From Lingula anatina (lineage: Eukaryota > Brachiopoda > Lingulata > Lingulida > Lingulidae), in contig NW_019776074.1 in NCBI RefSeq assembly GCF_001039355.2, positions 1 through 20,939 of the forward strand: 20,939 nucleotides of DNA. Reading direction: 5' to 3'. A program made the translations under genes and the position numbers. Of the stretch, positions 10,714 to 20,054 are shown one piece after another. Position 1 is the first letter of the stretch, and each line of letters opens with the position of its first letter. The notes below the pieces were generated by a model that worked only from the letters and a program-made list of their open reading frames with translations, ran no database searches and was not told where the DNA came from.

Positions 10714-10881
10714 CAGGCCCGTAACCAGCAATTTCAAAAGGGGGGTTCTTTTTCTGAAAAAGTGGACCTTTTCCCATAAAAACTTCATGTACCTAGATCA
10801 AATTTTACCCAGAGTGGACCTTTTCCCAGCAAAAGGGGCGGTTCTTTCGAACCCCCCGAACCCCCCCTGGCTACGGGCCTG
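10714..10881. mobile_element. 168-bp MITE with CAGGCCC ends, possibly hAT-related
   Basis: The left end CAGGCCCGTAACCAG and the complement of the right end, CAGGCCCGTAGCCAG, match at 14 of 15 positions. Both are followed inward by G-rich sequence leading to GGGGGGTTC. The element is flanked by AGTAA on both sides (10709-10713 and 10882-10886), consistent with a 5-bp target-site duplication. CAGGNNCGTAGCCAG-type ends are common in hAT-like MITEs of invertebrates, but classic hAT duplications are 8 bp, so the assignment is tentative. Inside, GTGGACCTTTTCCCA occurs twice (10762-10776 and 10813-10827, 51 bp apart). No transposase is encoded. Confidence 0.8.
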
Positions 10882-10886
10882 AGTAA

Positions 10887-11801
10887 TATATTTACAAGTA
10901 ATTATTACATCAAGCAGGACCTGGTGCATGTTTAAACCAAATCAAGTCTAAACTGATGACTTTCGTCTTTGAAAAAAAAAAACAATTCAAGTAATTAATG
11001 AACAACACCTGTGAGAACAAAACATTCAGGTGAACAAGAACACAACTGCAGCAGCAAAACTAAAACACTGCTCCATCTCATGTGAAAATACAGTGAGAAA
11101 AGAGCACACGTCTCAGACATCAGTCCTCACTATCAGCAAGCCCCATCAAGATTTCCCAGGCTTCACTATCACTAGTCCATTCTACGTTGTAATGTGTTTT
11201 TGACCTTCCACAACAGAGGAGAGAGAGAGAGAGAGGAGAAAGATGGGGGAAGGGGTAATTTGGGCGCCTAATCCAGGTAGGATAATTAGATAGTGGAACG
11301 TGGGAAATTACTGTCATTTGCTGCGACAGAGAGCCTTGTCATGGTGAATGGTGAATGTCTGTATATGACACAGTAGCATGCAGGCGACTTAAATGTATAG
11401 ATAGCACTCGGTCAGTTTTTCTACCATTTTGTGGTAGTGTAGAGATATGAGGATTACTTTATTAATTTGGTGGCAATAGGGATTTTTTAAATGCTAGAAG
11501 TGCCTAGATCTTAGATGTCTCCCAAAAGGTCAGTACATATATGTGTGTTTTTCTGTTGAACAATTTTGCTGACAGCACAGTTGTGGCTACATACCTATTT
11601 TCTCAGACAGATAAGAGATGGAGTGTCAATTCATGATCATGTCTTTTCTTTTATCTCTTAATCTTTACAAAGCAGCATGCACATGTTTGGAGAGGAAAAA
11701 AGAATGAAATGACATTACTGCAAAATAGTATGAGAATCTTCAAATTTATGAGTATATTTTTTCTGTTTGTATTGCTATTGGTGATGTTAAGGTTTTATAG
11801 A
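10887..11801. other. Noncoding spacer with GA tract
   Basis: A run of A11 lies near 10973-10983. ACACCTG (near 11007) and CAGGTG (near 11028) E-box-type sites face each other. A GA-rich purine run occupies 11215-11243 and continues after one T to 11255. The only coding suspicion is the minus-strand exon at 11120-11204, listed separately. The rest shows no recognisable function. Confidence 0.45.
11120..11204 (-). other. Doubtful terminal coding exon (minus strand)
   Basis: Reading the minus strand, a long pyrimidine tract (complement of the GA run at 11215-11255) is followed by TGTGGAAG, an acceptor-like site. Beyond it a frame of 27 codons runs to TGA, with a carboxy end GLADSED. That amino-acid mix is more protein-like than most frames in the window, and the acceptor context is good. 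Against it, the exon is only 85 nt, has no known domain, lacks a nearby polyadenylation signal, and long pyrimidine tracts are frequent here by chance. The surrounding 65-codon frame translates the repeat itself. Confidence 0.12.
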
Positions 11802-11827
11802 GGGTGAAGGGGGTGGGGGGGGGGAGG
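11802..11827 (+). other. G-quadruplex-forming motif
   Basis: GGG, TGAA, GGGGG, T and then ten consecutive G satisfy the four-tract G3+ rule with short loops on the plus strand. It stands out in AT-rich DNA. Whether it folds in cells or has a role is unknown. Confidence 0.7.
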
Positions 11828-13380
11828 TTCAAAAGTGTTCACCCTCTTGATACAATGTCCTGTATATAAACCTGTCACTGCAGGTCTCAATCAACTGATA
11901 TTTCTAGAGACCACCCCACCTTGCCCAGGTGTGCAGTAGTTTCCTACCTGTACCATCTCTACCTGCCAAACATGATAAAGTCATCTTCAATCAAGCCACC
12001 AGTATACAATGTCCCCAGTGTAATGCTACACCCTAACTTAAGGTAGACCTTCGCCTTCCAGCGAAGTGAAATGACGGCCAGTGTAAAGTATCATTGAATT
12101 CAGGTATCAGAGATCCCTATCGGGACACTGAAGGCTGAGAAACTGGCCCAGTTCACTCCAAAATGATCTGATTGAGGTATGAATTGACCTGTGAACAGCT
12201 CAGTCTACTTCATTCAGGTTTGACTCTCACTAATGTAAGCTGACATTGTAGTTATCATAGTCATAATGGTGGGTGTAAAAACTGGTGTATTCTTTATAAT
12301 GTATCAAACATTTACTTAATAATTATTTATTAATATATTTATCTATGGTTAATATGCTAGTTAGTAGAATACTGGAAGGTTTCTGTTCTACAGTGTAGAT
12401 TTTAGCACAAATTATGCTTTGGACCCACCAGCATAGCCTTTATGGTATTGAACTGTGTAAGACAGATTCAGAACCGTCTTCATACCTTCCGTGTGAATTT
12501 GTCTAAAGACTTGGGTAGAATGGAAAAATGAGAGGAAAATGAATGTATTGAAAATTGAAAATTGAGTGTTTAATAGACTCTTTCTGTTTGTGGAGACATT
12601 ATGATAATAGGGTAATTCCTTGCCTTACTCATCTTTTAAATCTTTAAATCTCTTTAATTCTATGCCTCGGGTTATAAAAATCATCACTCAATTCGATGAA
12701 AAAAGCAGGTGGTAAGTTAGAAAGGCGTTTTGTTTCCTTGTTTTGCAAGGGCTTATTTTGAAGAAAGAGACAAGGTTTGCTTATTATGATACGTCTATTG
12801 TATTATAAATGAATGATAAAAATGTCAGGGTTTTCACTTGCGGGAAAATGACAGGCATTGTTATGTGTTATGATGGGGAAAACTAGTGAAAAGAAGTGGT
12901 TCATCGGGTCAAAGCAATCCATTGAGGCCTGTTTATTTTCGAAAGTAACTTTTTATAGTTTAGCTCGAAGTCACGCACATTTATGCATTCCACTTTTTGT
13001 TGTTGTAAAAATAGAGAAAAACGGGCACCTAAAGATGCCGCTTTGCTCATTCAGCAATCCTTTTAAAAAGTTAATTAACTAATTTTCTCTCATCTTTTAA
13101 AGTTCTCCAGAAAATGGCTTACATATTGATTCTATATATTGCATGTGATTCTACATTTCTTTAAAAAGTAATGAAAACAGATGTACCCTGAGTAAAAATA
13201 TTTCAAATTTGCCACTAAGTTGTCCTTCTTTTTCAAATCCAAGACTTTTTATATTAAGAAAGGATAATAACAGGCATATCACTTTATTTTCTTTAAGGAA
13301 AAGTTTCATTTTAAACTTATCCTCTTATCCTTAGCTTAATTTGTTAAATCAAGAATATTAGGGCATTCTGGGGCAATATT
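11828..13380. other. Noncoding spacer with a GC-richer segment
   Basis: From 11880 to 12180 GC rises and E-box-type sites occur, with CACCTTGCCCAGGTG near 11928 forming an inverted pair. A small hairpin, CTTCGCCTTCCAGCGAAG, lies near 12049-12066. A 22-codon open stretch at 12098-12166 is too short to call. AGTTAATTAACT at 13069-13080 is a 12-bp palindrome with homeodomain-type cores. Elsewhere the DNA is AT-rich and featureless; the 74-codon plus frame at 12858-13082 has no motif. Confidence 0.45.
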
Positions 13381-13443
13381 TTTGTCCAAATTCAGTCAAA
13401 ACGGAGGAGGCAAAGAAAACTACAAGAACACAGTGGGAGGGCA

Positions 13444-13566
13444 AGGTCACAGGTAGAGGTCGCTGTCACCCTCTCCACACCCCCAAATTATAGACCCCAA
13501 ACACCCACACGCCCCCTGCATATGCACAATCAAGATAACACCGCCATGACAGTGCGGCGTACTGTC
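13444..13566. promoter_or_regulatory. Candidate regulatory cluster with tandem AGGTCA-like boxes
   Basis: Three tandem half-site-like hexamers occur: AGGTCA (13444-13449), AGGTAG (13451-13456) and AGGTCG (13457-13462). The first pair has the DR1 spacing used by RXR/HNF4-type nuclear receptors; only the first hexamer is a perfect half-site. Downstream lie the palindrome TGCATATGCA (13517-13526) and the inverted repeat GACAGT/ACTGTC (13548-13553 and 13561-13566) around a CpG-rich loop. The stretch is clearly GC-richer than its flanks. A conserved enhancer is plausible but unproven. Confidence 0.3.
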
Positions 13567-14365
13567 TGCCATTTCATGCTTATGCCTGTAAAAATGTGAC
13601 ATTATCTTCAAAATCATCACGTTTTATCCAAAAATCAGAAGCCAAGTGGTGTTTAACTTTATCTGATTTAAAATACAGTGCCTGGCTACAGACGTGCATA
13701 GATGTCACCATGAAATAGCTTGAAAAATTCTCACCAAAATAAGTACATTTTTAACTTTGGTTTAAAAAATGAAAAAAAAATCAAATTGTAATTTTTTTTT
13801 AATTTACCAATGTCTGGGTTAAAAAGGGGCTTTATGGATACAAAATGATGTCGAGTTAATCCAAAGATGAGTTAAAGTGAGTCAGCCTATGGGTCTAGAT
13901 ATTCACGGGATTATCTATGGGATCATCTCTCATGATAATCCCAACTCTCTCATTTGACTCACTTGTAATAGAGGCTTGAGCTATGACACAAATGTTTCTT
14001 TTGTTTTCTGACTTGTGTCTAATATTTGTCATCAACACTAGAAGGTGCTTATGTGACCAAAAAATCATCAGATAAAAGCCTTTTTTCCACAGAAATCCTA
14101 ATCAATGAAACATTAAAGGATGTTTCATTTTTTGAAAATAATATGTCAGAATTGCATTTATACAGACAACCAATATTTAAACCCAGCATAATGAAGCATA
14201 AAACCCACGAAATAAGATGTTTGTTGATGATTTTTTTTTTTGCTTTGAAATAGATATGATTCTTATTCAAAGCATAAATCATACATGAAAAAAAAAGTTT
14301 AAGCTGCAAAATGTATCAGATAGGAAACAATCAAAGGTCATCAAACATGTCCACCTTGTTCACCC
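13567..14365. other. AT-rich noncoding spacer
   Basis: Opposed frames of 75 and 86 codons (14026-14309) overlap on both strands in AT-rich DNA and show no domain. Homopolymer runs of A and T occur at 13774-13800 and 14229-14240. I see no gene or repeat ends. Confidence 0.5.
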
Positions 14366-14437
14366 ACACCAGGTGTGAAACACCTGAATTTATAGCTAGG
14401 AGTCCTCTCATGCATCCGCACGCTCTCGTAACACCTG
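14366..14437. promoter_or_regulatory. T-box-like site and CACCTG E-box cluster
   Basis: ACACC-A-GGTGT (14366-14376) is an inverted repeat that runs into AGGTGTGAAA (14371-14380), an exact match to the Brachyury-type T-box half-site. CAGGTG (14370-14375) and CACCTG (14381-14386) also flank TGAAA as a second palindrome, and another CACCTG is at 14432-14437. CATGCATC occurs twice within 14408-14450. CACCTG is the Snail/ZEB/E-protein type of E-box. These are motif matches only. Confidence 0.3.
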
Positions 14438-16378
14438 AACATGCATCTCCTCACGCCAGCTAGAGGTGTTCTTGACAGAGTCAATATTTCAAACTCATAA
14501 CAAATACTATAGCTCCAGTCACACTATAATCAGAATATTAACACATTTTCATGGTAAAGTATTGATGTTCACAGCCCTGCATCAGTGTAGTGATAACTGT
14601 GCATTAGATATCCATTCAGTTTTGTGTAATAGTACTAATGGGCACCCTAAATGGATCTGTAAAAGATAATCAGGAAACTTTCACAGGTGAGGAAGATCCT
14701 TTTCTTTCATCTTTGACTCAGAAGTAATGTGTATGATTTTTATACTCCATCAGCACTTAAATTGTGCCTGAAGTTATTGAAGATCTCTTTTATCTTTGGC
14801 GTACCTGCTTGCACTCTATAAGTGATCTGCATACAAAAGGAAGTGTTAATTTTTCATTTGTTTTGGTTTGTGATATGGTAAACAGATAGGTATTTCAGTA
14901 CTAGTACATTAAAATCTTGTCAGTTTGTTTACTGACATGAATTTCATCTTCACAGATAAATAAATATTATTTCAACAAGAACCTAAAATATAATTTTGGT
15001 AACAAAATGATCTAAAATTTACAAACAAAGTGAAATACTTCTGTGAAAATATGGTGATACTGATATATGTTGTGACCATCACAGTAAAACTTCAACTGAT
15101 AGCAGCAAAGGGTGGCATGACTGGTAGTATAATGCACTTATAATAACAAAATCATGATTCTTTTTTTATGAGGATTTTTCACATTTCTGCCTCTGATAAT
15201 AAAGAGGATTGTTTTATGATTGCTGTGGAATCTGCCCATAAATTAACCTTGATCTGATGTTTAGATTGTTTTTACTGTAAAATGATGATGTCTCTGTTCA
15301 CCTGTGGTATATGTAGTGATATCACATTCCTCTCCCTACAATACTTGCTAATAAGGGAGAAAAAAAATCTTTTCTACACTTAAAAAGGGACTTATTTCAA
15401 ATAGAAATAGTATATACTCAATTAAAAGGAGTAAACTGAATCATTGTATATTTATTTTTTCTTCGAAATGAAATGGTTTAAATATTTAATCTTGGTGCAG
15501 GGTAAAAATTTAAGGTTATCAAGTTCTTTTTTGGAAATGTTTTTTTCCTTCATTTTCTGACTGTAACTCATCATCTAATCTATCTTACCATTTTCTTAAT
15601 GAAATAATCAAAAATTCTAATTAACCATTTTAATTTGCCAGAGAATCCAATTTAGTCAAGAGCATATAAAAAGCAGTAAATGTTTCAATAAAACAAAGCT
15701 AAAACAATATAAATGCTAATGAAATCACACCTGCCATCCTGGCCTTAAATCCCTCAATCCTGTATATATATATCACACGGCCTCAATTTCATTGAAAAAT
15801 CACATAGAATTCCACATATTCTACATCCATCAAGCAAACCACATCTACCAACACTGGAGGTCTTAGCCTAAAGGAAACATATCATTCCATGCTAAGTATG
15901 GCCATGTAAGCCTCCAGGGTGAACATGGAGTCACTTCCATTGAAAAATAGTTCTAGTTCAGGATACGGCTATATAATCTAGTCTGTAGCAAGTACATGCA
16001 TACAACTTACATGTCTGACAATAGCCAGTTGGTGTTACTGAATTATAACTATAGGATTGTGATTAAGTCCAAGTAAGTTTCATACCTTTTTTTTTAATTT
16101 GTGATATATTAATTGGTTATATATACATGTTTAAGTTATACCCTGTCATTTTATTCATATTTGCATAAGTAGGCTACATGAGGACACATGCATGCAAGCC
16201 GAATGTATCCAACTCGAGATGTTTCAGTTAAGAAAAGATGTAGCAATACAAATGAAAACAAATCAATAGAATGACACCTTTGCCAGCTTATATTGTTCAA
16301 CAACAGACACTCAACAATTCATTCACTGAAAATACACAAAACACACGACAGATCAGGTGACGGGATCTATGCAGTTCA
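14438..16378. other. AT-rich noncoding spacer
   Basis: A further CAGGTG lies at 14684-14689 and a T-box-like TCACACCT at 15725-15732. A short (TA)n run lies near 15763-15773. No credible ORF, RNA gene or transposon ends are seen; the 67-codon plus frame at 14466-14669 has no known motif. Confidence 0.5.
15854..15917. repeat. Nested short inverted repeats, possible hairpin
   Basis: CTGGAGG (15854-15860) pairs with CCTCCAG (15911-15917). Inside, CTTAGC (15862-15867) pairs with GCTAAG (15891-15896). The right side carries an extra unpaired stretch, so any hairpin is lopsided. It may be an old inverted-repeat remnant or chance. Confidence 0.35.
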
Positions 16379-16404
16379 ATTGGCAATAATTTTCAGCCAA
16401 TCAG
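16379..16404. promoter_or_regulatory. Paired CCAAT boxes in opposite orientation
   Basis: ATTGG at 16379-16383 and CCAATCAG at 16397-16404 are two CCAAT boxes facing opposite ways about 14 bp apart. The right-hand one, with flanks AGCCAATCAGA, matches the NF-Y consensus well. Such pairs occur in TATA-less promoters. No initiator, TATA box or downstream ORF supports a promoter here. Confidence 0.3.
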
Positions 16405-18046
16405 AATCAAGCTTGTAAGGCTGACAACAGACTAGGCTCAGGTTCAGAACAAGTGGATTTAAAATGTGCAATCAGTTAAGTCTGTACAGTCTAGGTATCG
16501 CAACGGATTAATACAATGACTTAAAGTGAGACTAGGACTTAAAAATAGTACAAGTATAAAGCTATTATCTGAGGACTGCTGCCAAGCCACCTGTATAGGT
16601 AGGTGAAAAATGCCCATCAAATATTTTTTTCAAGCCTTAGGTTAGCACTACAGTATCAGAAATGTTGTGGAGATTGTATAGTTGGGATGTTACATATTAG
16701 CTTAAAATCCACATATAAATGTAAAAACATGGAGATTTGACAAAAAATAAACGAAAATTGTTCTGAAACTCTTCCTCTGTAAGTGCCGGTGAGGTTAGGG
16801 ACAGACTTCCATATCATCAGGTGTGCTTTTGCTGCCGCGATTCATTAACATTAAATTTACAACTTCACACATTTTATCACATAACATGCAGGTGTATATG
16901 AATATAAATGCTAAATGGCATATATATTCTTTGAGTAATATGTTTTATTTCATTGGTAATGATGAAAACAATGTCTTCACATTTTATTCACCACAAAGTG
17001 AGTTCAGAAGACATGTTCAGTGAAGTAAATTATTTTTTCCCGGCAGTCTGTGGAACCAACCACACAACCACATGACAACAGAAATCTCATGTATTTCAAT
17101 TTCCTCAGAAATAAGAAGCTGCACGCACCACGCTAAGCATATCGTCATGGCAACGTGAAGTAGCTAGCAGGTGAAATGACGCTCTGGCACACATAACACA
17201 GCAATCCAATTAAATGTTTTTATCATGGTTACTGATTGCTTCGTGACGGGTTCTAGTTTTTTCTTCCTTCTTTTTTTGTACTAGGAACATGACCCAACTA
17301 ATTATCCCATTTCTCATTACATAGTTACATAGCATGCTTTTGTATGTGTTGAGGTTCTATATAGGTTTTTTCTCTATTGAGGACAAAAAAAACCAAACCC
17401 ATTTTACTTTTACATGCTTTAGTTTTGGTTTTATGATAACATTTATTCAGTGATACAATATATACAATATTAATTTCATAATAATGCTGCAAAAATAATA
17501 CCGAAAAAAGTGTTTGTGGCAACAGAAATACTTTAATTGTCACATACATTTTCGACTTATTGTGTCCTTAGAGAGAGAAATTAGAATTTGTATAAACATG
17601 CAATTATCTAGTGCTAAAATTACTAGGAACAGCCTCTATAAGTAGTAGCACAGCCACAGCTGAGGGTGAAAAATTGACAACATAATTGGGTCTCAACCAA
17701 TACCACTGGTCATAACCGAAAAAAATTGGGTTCTACCTATGTCCAAATTGGCTTAAAACAAAGTACAGCAACAGTGTAATGGCATCAAGGCACCTCTGTT
17801 TGTATATAATTACAGCATGAATAATGGAGTCAGAATACAGGTGAAGAGCAATATTCATGAATCTCTCGCAGTAAGAATTACTGTCTTCTGTGTACTTAAT
17901 GCAAACTAGGCGCATTTATACTCAATTCTTTTTCTGGTAAGTTAGGTAAGTCAGAGGTAGTTTTATGTAATGAATGGACATATTTGGTCTAACTTAGCCA
18001 TGCAAGCAATTTTGTTCAGCAAATCTTTGCAAAAGGAAAAAAAATG
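16405..18046. other. AT-rich noncoding spacer
   Basis: Frames of 60-74 codons at 16823-17023, 17325-17549 and 17733-17915 are AT-driven and motif-free. AATTGGGTCTCAACC near 17684 and AATTGGGTTCTACC near 17724 form a loose direct repeat. The GC-richer part at 17110-17190 holds the RFX-like site listed separately. Nothing else is recognisable. Confidence 0.5.
17144..17154 (-). promoter_or_regulatory. RFX/X-box-like half-site
   Basis: GTCATGGCAAC on the plus strand reads GTTGCCATGAC on the minus strand, a full RFX half-site (GTTGCC) followed by a degenerate second half. It lies in a GC-richer patch with two TGACG cores nearby. RFX sites often control ciliary genes, but a lone degenerate site far from a visible gene is weak evidence. 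Confidence 0.2.
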
Positions 18047-18087
18047 GTAGTGGGGGAAGGGCAAGTCACCCGACCTTCCCCACCTAC
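18047..18087. repeat. Short hairpin, 14-bp arms
   Basis: GTAGTGGGGGAAGG (18047-18060) pairs with CCTTCCCCACCTAC (18074-18087) at 12 of 14 positions around a 13-nt loop. It is GC-rich compared with its flanks. No T-run follows on either side to suggest a Pol III terminator. Confidence 0.55.
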
Positions 18088-18855
18088 AATAAGGTAGCTT
18101 TTGTACTATAAACTGACAACAGTTTAAAACAAGTGCTATTTTTGTCATTTTCTTGTGTGACTTCTGCCATCATTGTGACATTAAACTGACTCCACAAATA
18201 GCATTTCGATGAAATCAAAGCAGGTTGAATTCTATCTTCTTTATCCTATGAAACACCTCACTACAATACCTAAGAAAAACGCCTTTTGTTTGCAATTAAT
18301 AAACTTCGGGTAAAATCAATAAAAAAATTTTCTCTCTCCTACGATCTGCAAAAATTCCTTGGCATGCAACAATCTTTAGACACAGAACAATGGAAAGGAG
18401 ACAAGAACTATATCATATACATCCGTCTTAATCTATACCACAATTGTGGGCAAGCCATCTTGTCTGATGACTGGTCTTACATTGACTTGTTTATTATGAG
18501 AGCAGAACGGTGGCCATTCTGTATGCATATTTCATATATGTTACTGAATTTTTCCAAGACTTTGTTTCGGATTTAACTGAAACTGAACTGAATTGGATTT
18601 TTTCCCTCCTGTTTGCTTTTTGTCACATTCTCAGATCCTGGGCAATTTTGTTTTTAAAAAATAAATTTTCCTTTTGCTTAGTAATTAATCAGTATTATTT
18701 TTTCTGGGGGGGGTGGGGGTGTATTAGCAAATTAATATTGCAATTCCACACAGACACACTCCAATTAGACTGTTATTGCACACGCTGAGCAATACACCAT
18801 GATGATCATTATTTCTCCAATACCAAATCAACAGCTCAACATCAGACTAAGAGCA
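18088..18855. other. AT-rich noncoding spacer
   Basis: Two overlapping plus-strand frames of 96 and 92 codons (18286-18788) are Phe/Leu/Ile-rich, lack any recognisable domain and arise from T-rich DNA; I regard them as chance. G8-T-G5 at 18706-18719 is a G-rich run that only marginally meets quadruplex rules. Confidence 0.5.
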
Positions 18856-19336
18856 CATTCAGAACGGCGGACTAACAGATCCACGGATCAAATATGGCGA
18901 CCCACCCAAAAGCTTTTCACTTAATTCTCAATTAGACAATGAACATTATTCCTGTAGGGATTACCCAACGGGCATTCAAGTGGGTCGGCCATATTTGATC
19001 CACGGATCTGTTAGATCTCATTCACAACGAGTTGAGCCAGGCTTTACAAATCCTGGGGACTAAATATGGCGGTCGTACATGAAAGAAAAATATCCTCATC
19101 TTTTAATAGTCTCTCCGCCTCTCACACGCCTCCCCACACGTCATCCCTGCGGGGGGGACAGTCATTAAATCTCGGCTCCATTGGGACGACACATGGGGAG
19201 GCGTGTGAGAGGCGGAGAGACTATTAAAAGATTAGGCGGTTTTTCTTTCGTGTACGTCCGCCATATTTAGTCCCCAGGATTTGTAAAGCCTGGCTCAATT
19301 CGTTGTGAATGTGATCTTAGTCTGCTGTTCTGAATG
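18856..19336. mobile_element. Foldback MITE with long arms, carrying a nested insertion
   Basis: Inner arms 19019-19146 and 19184-19311 are both 128 bp. They are complementary with about a dozen mismatches, leaving a 37-nt G/C-rich loop. The outer arm ends 18856-18874 and 19318-19336 match at 17 of 19 positions. Removing the 137-bp insert at 18875-19011 and one TA restores a continuous left arm, so the host element was about 342 bp. Arm landmarks include TCTCTCCGCCTCTCACACGC and CTAAATATGGCGG. It encodes no protein. A 24-bp subterminal sequence recurs at 18842-18865 and, inverted, at 19302-19325, so the true left boundary may lie further out. No flanking duplication is certain and the superfamily is not assigned. 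Confidence 0.85.
18875..19011. mobile_element. 137-bp TA-flanked MITE nested in the foldback element
   Basis: Termini ACAGATCC...GGATCTGT belong to inverted repeats of about 31 bp that reach the GACCCAC/GTGGGTC segments, with two adjacent substitutions and one indel between arms. TA precedes (18873-18874) and follows (19012-19013) the element. That is the insertion signature of Tc1/mariner-type elements, though the small size forbids firm classification. Each end contains GATCC-NN-GGATC, itself a small palindrome. The unique middle, about 75 bp, is AT-rich and encodes nothing. Being nested, this insertion is younger than the surrounding element. Confidence 0.85.
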
Positions 19337-20054
19337 CATGCGTTCTAATTCCCAAGGCTACCCAGCACAGGGACCTGCTAACGAGAGGTAATATGACATA
19401 ACACAAAGTTATCAATGACACCTTGGCTAGCTGATAAGACGTGTGAAATATGGCCTCAAACATTTGTGCAGTACTTGATGTTAAGCAAACGTATCTGATA
19501 TATGATGGAAGGCGTGGCTGGTAGTGTTGTACATCAGAGTGAAAATTGCTCCAAAATAAAAATAAAAAGTAGCTTTTCGGGCAGAAAAATTTAGCATTTA
19601 GTAGCTATATAATTTGAGAAGAAATAGCACCCTGCCTAATTAAAACACTTTTTCGATATATCTATATGCAAAGTCTAACTAACGATGCATTTATTGATTT
19701 TCATTTATTTTTATTTCATCTACCTATCTATAATGCTATTTTTAATACCAACAATTAGTGACATTCAGTGTTAAGAAAATACATTTTAAATCTTATATTA
19801 TATGAGAAAAAAAACAATCCACTAGAGTGATGGCTTTAACTATCAGGAATGCACAGGTTACAAAACAGTCTGACAGTCTGACTTGCTAGCATCACACGCT
19901 GACAGGACGCTAAACTCACAAAAACCACAATAATATCCATCAACTCCTACAAACAACCGAAAGACAAATATCATACATATATTCAACAAAACAAGCAAAC
20001 AAATCAAACACAAACATATCATCTCTTAACAAAGCTTTTCTCCAATTCTGAACA
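19337..20054. other. AT-rich noncoding spacer
   Basis: No ORF of note on the plus strand. From about 19840 the composition shifts to CA-rich on the plus strand. That shift leaves the minus strand open for 72 codons (19940-20158), a frame with no recognisable domain. It could be 5' leader sequence if the short ORF beginning at 20055 is real. Confidence 0.4.

Noticed and set aside
12098-12166. 22-codon open stretch after TTCAG, ending SEIPIGTLKAEKLAQFTPK and a stop
   Set aside because: The product looks protein-like but is too short, the acceptor lacks a pyrimidine tract and no polyadenylation signal follows closely.
14026-14309. Opposed 75- and 86-codon frames
   Set aside because: Both strands are open over the same AT-rich DNA, with no motif or codon bias on either.
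18286-18788. Two plus-strand frames of 96 and 92 codons
   Set aside because: Phe/Leu-rich translation of T-rich DNA, overlapping in different frames, no domain and no splice or promoter context.
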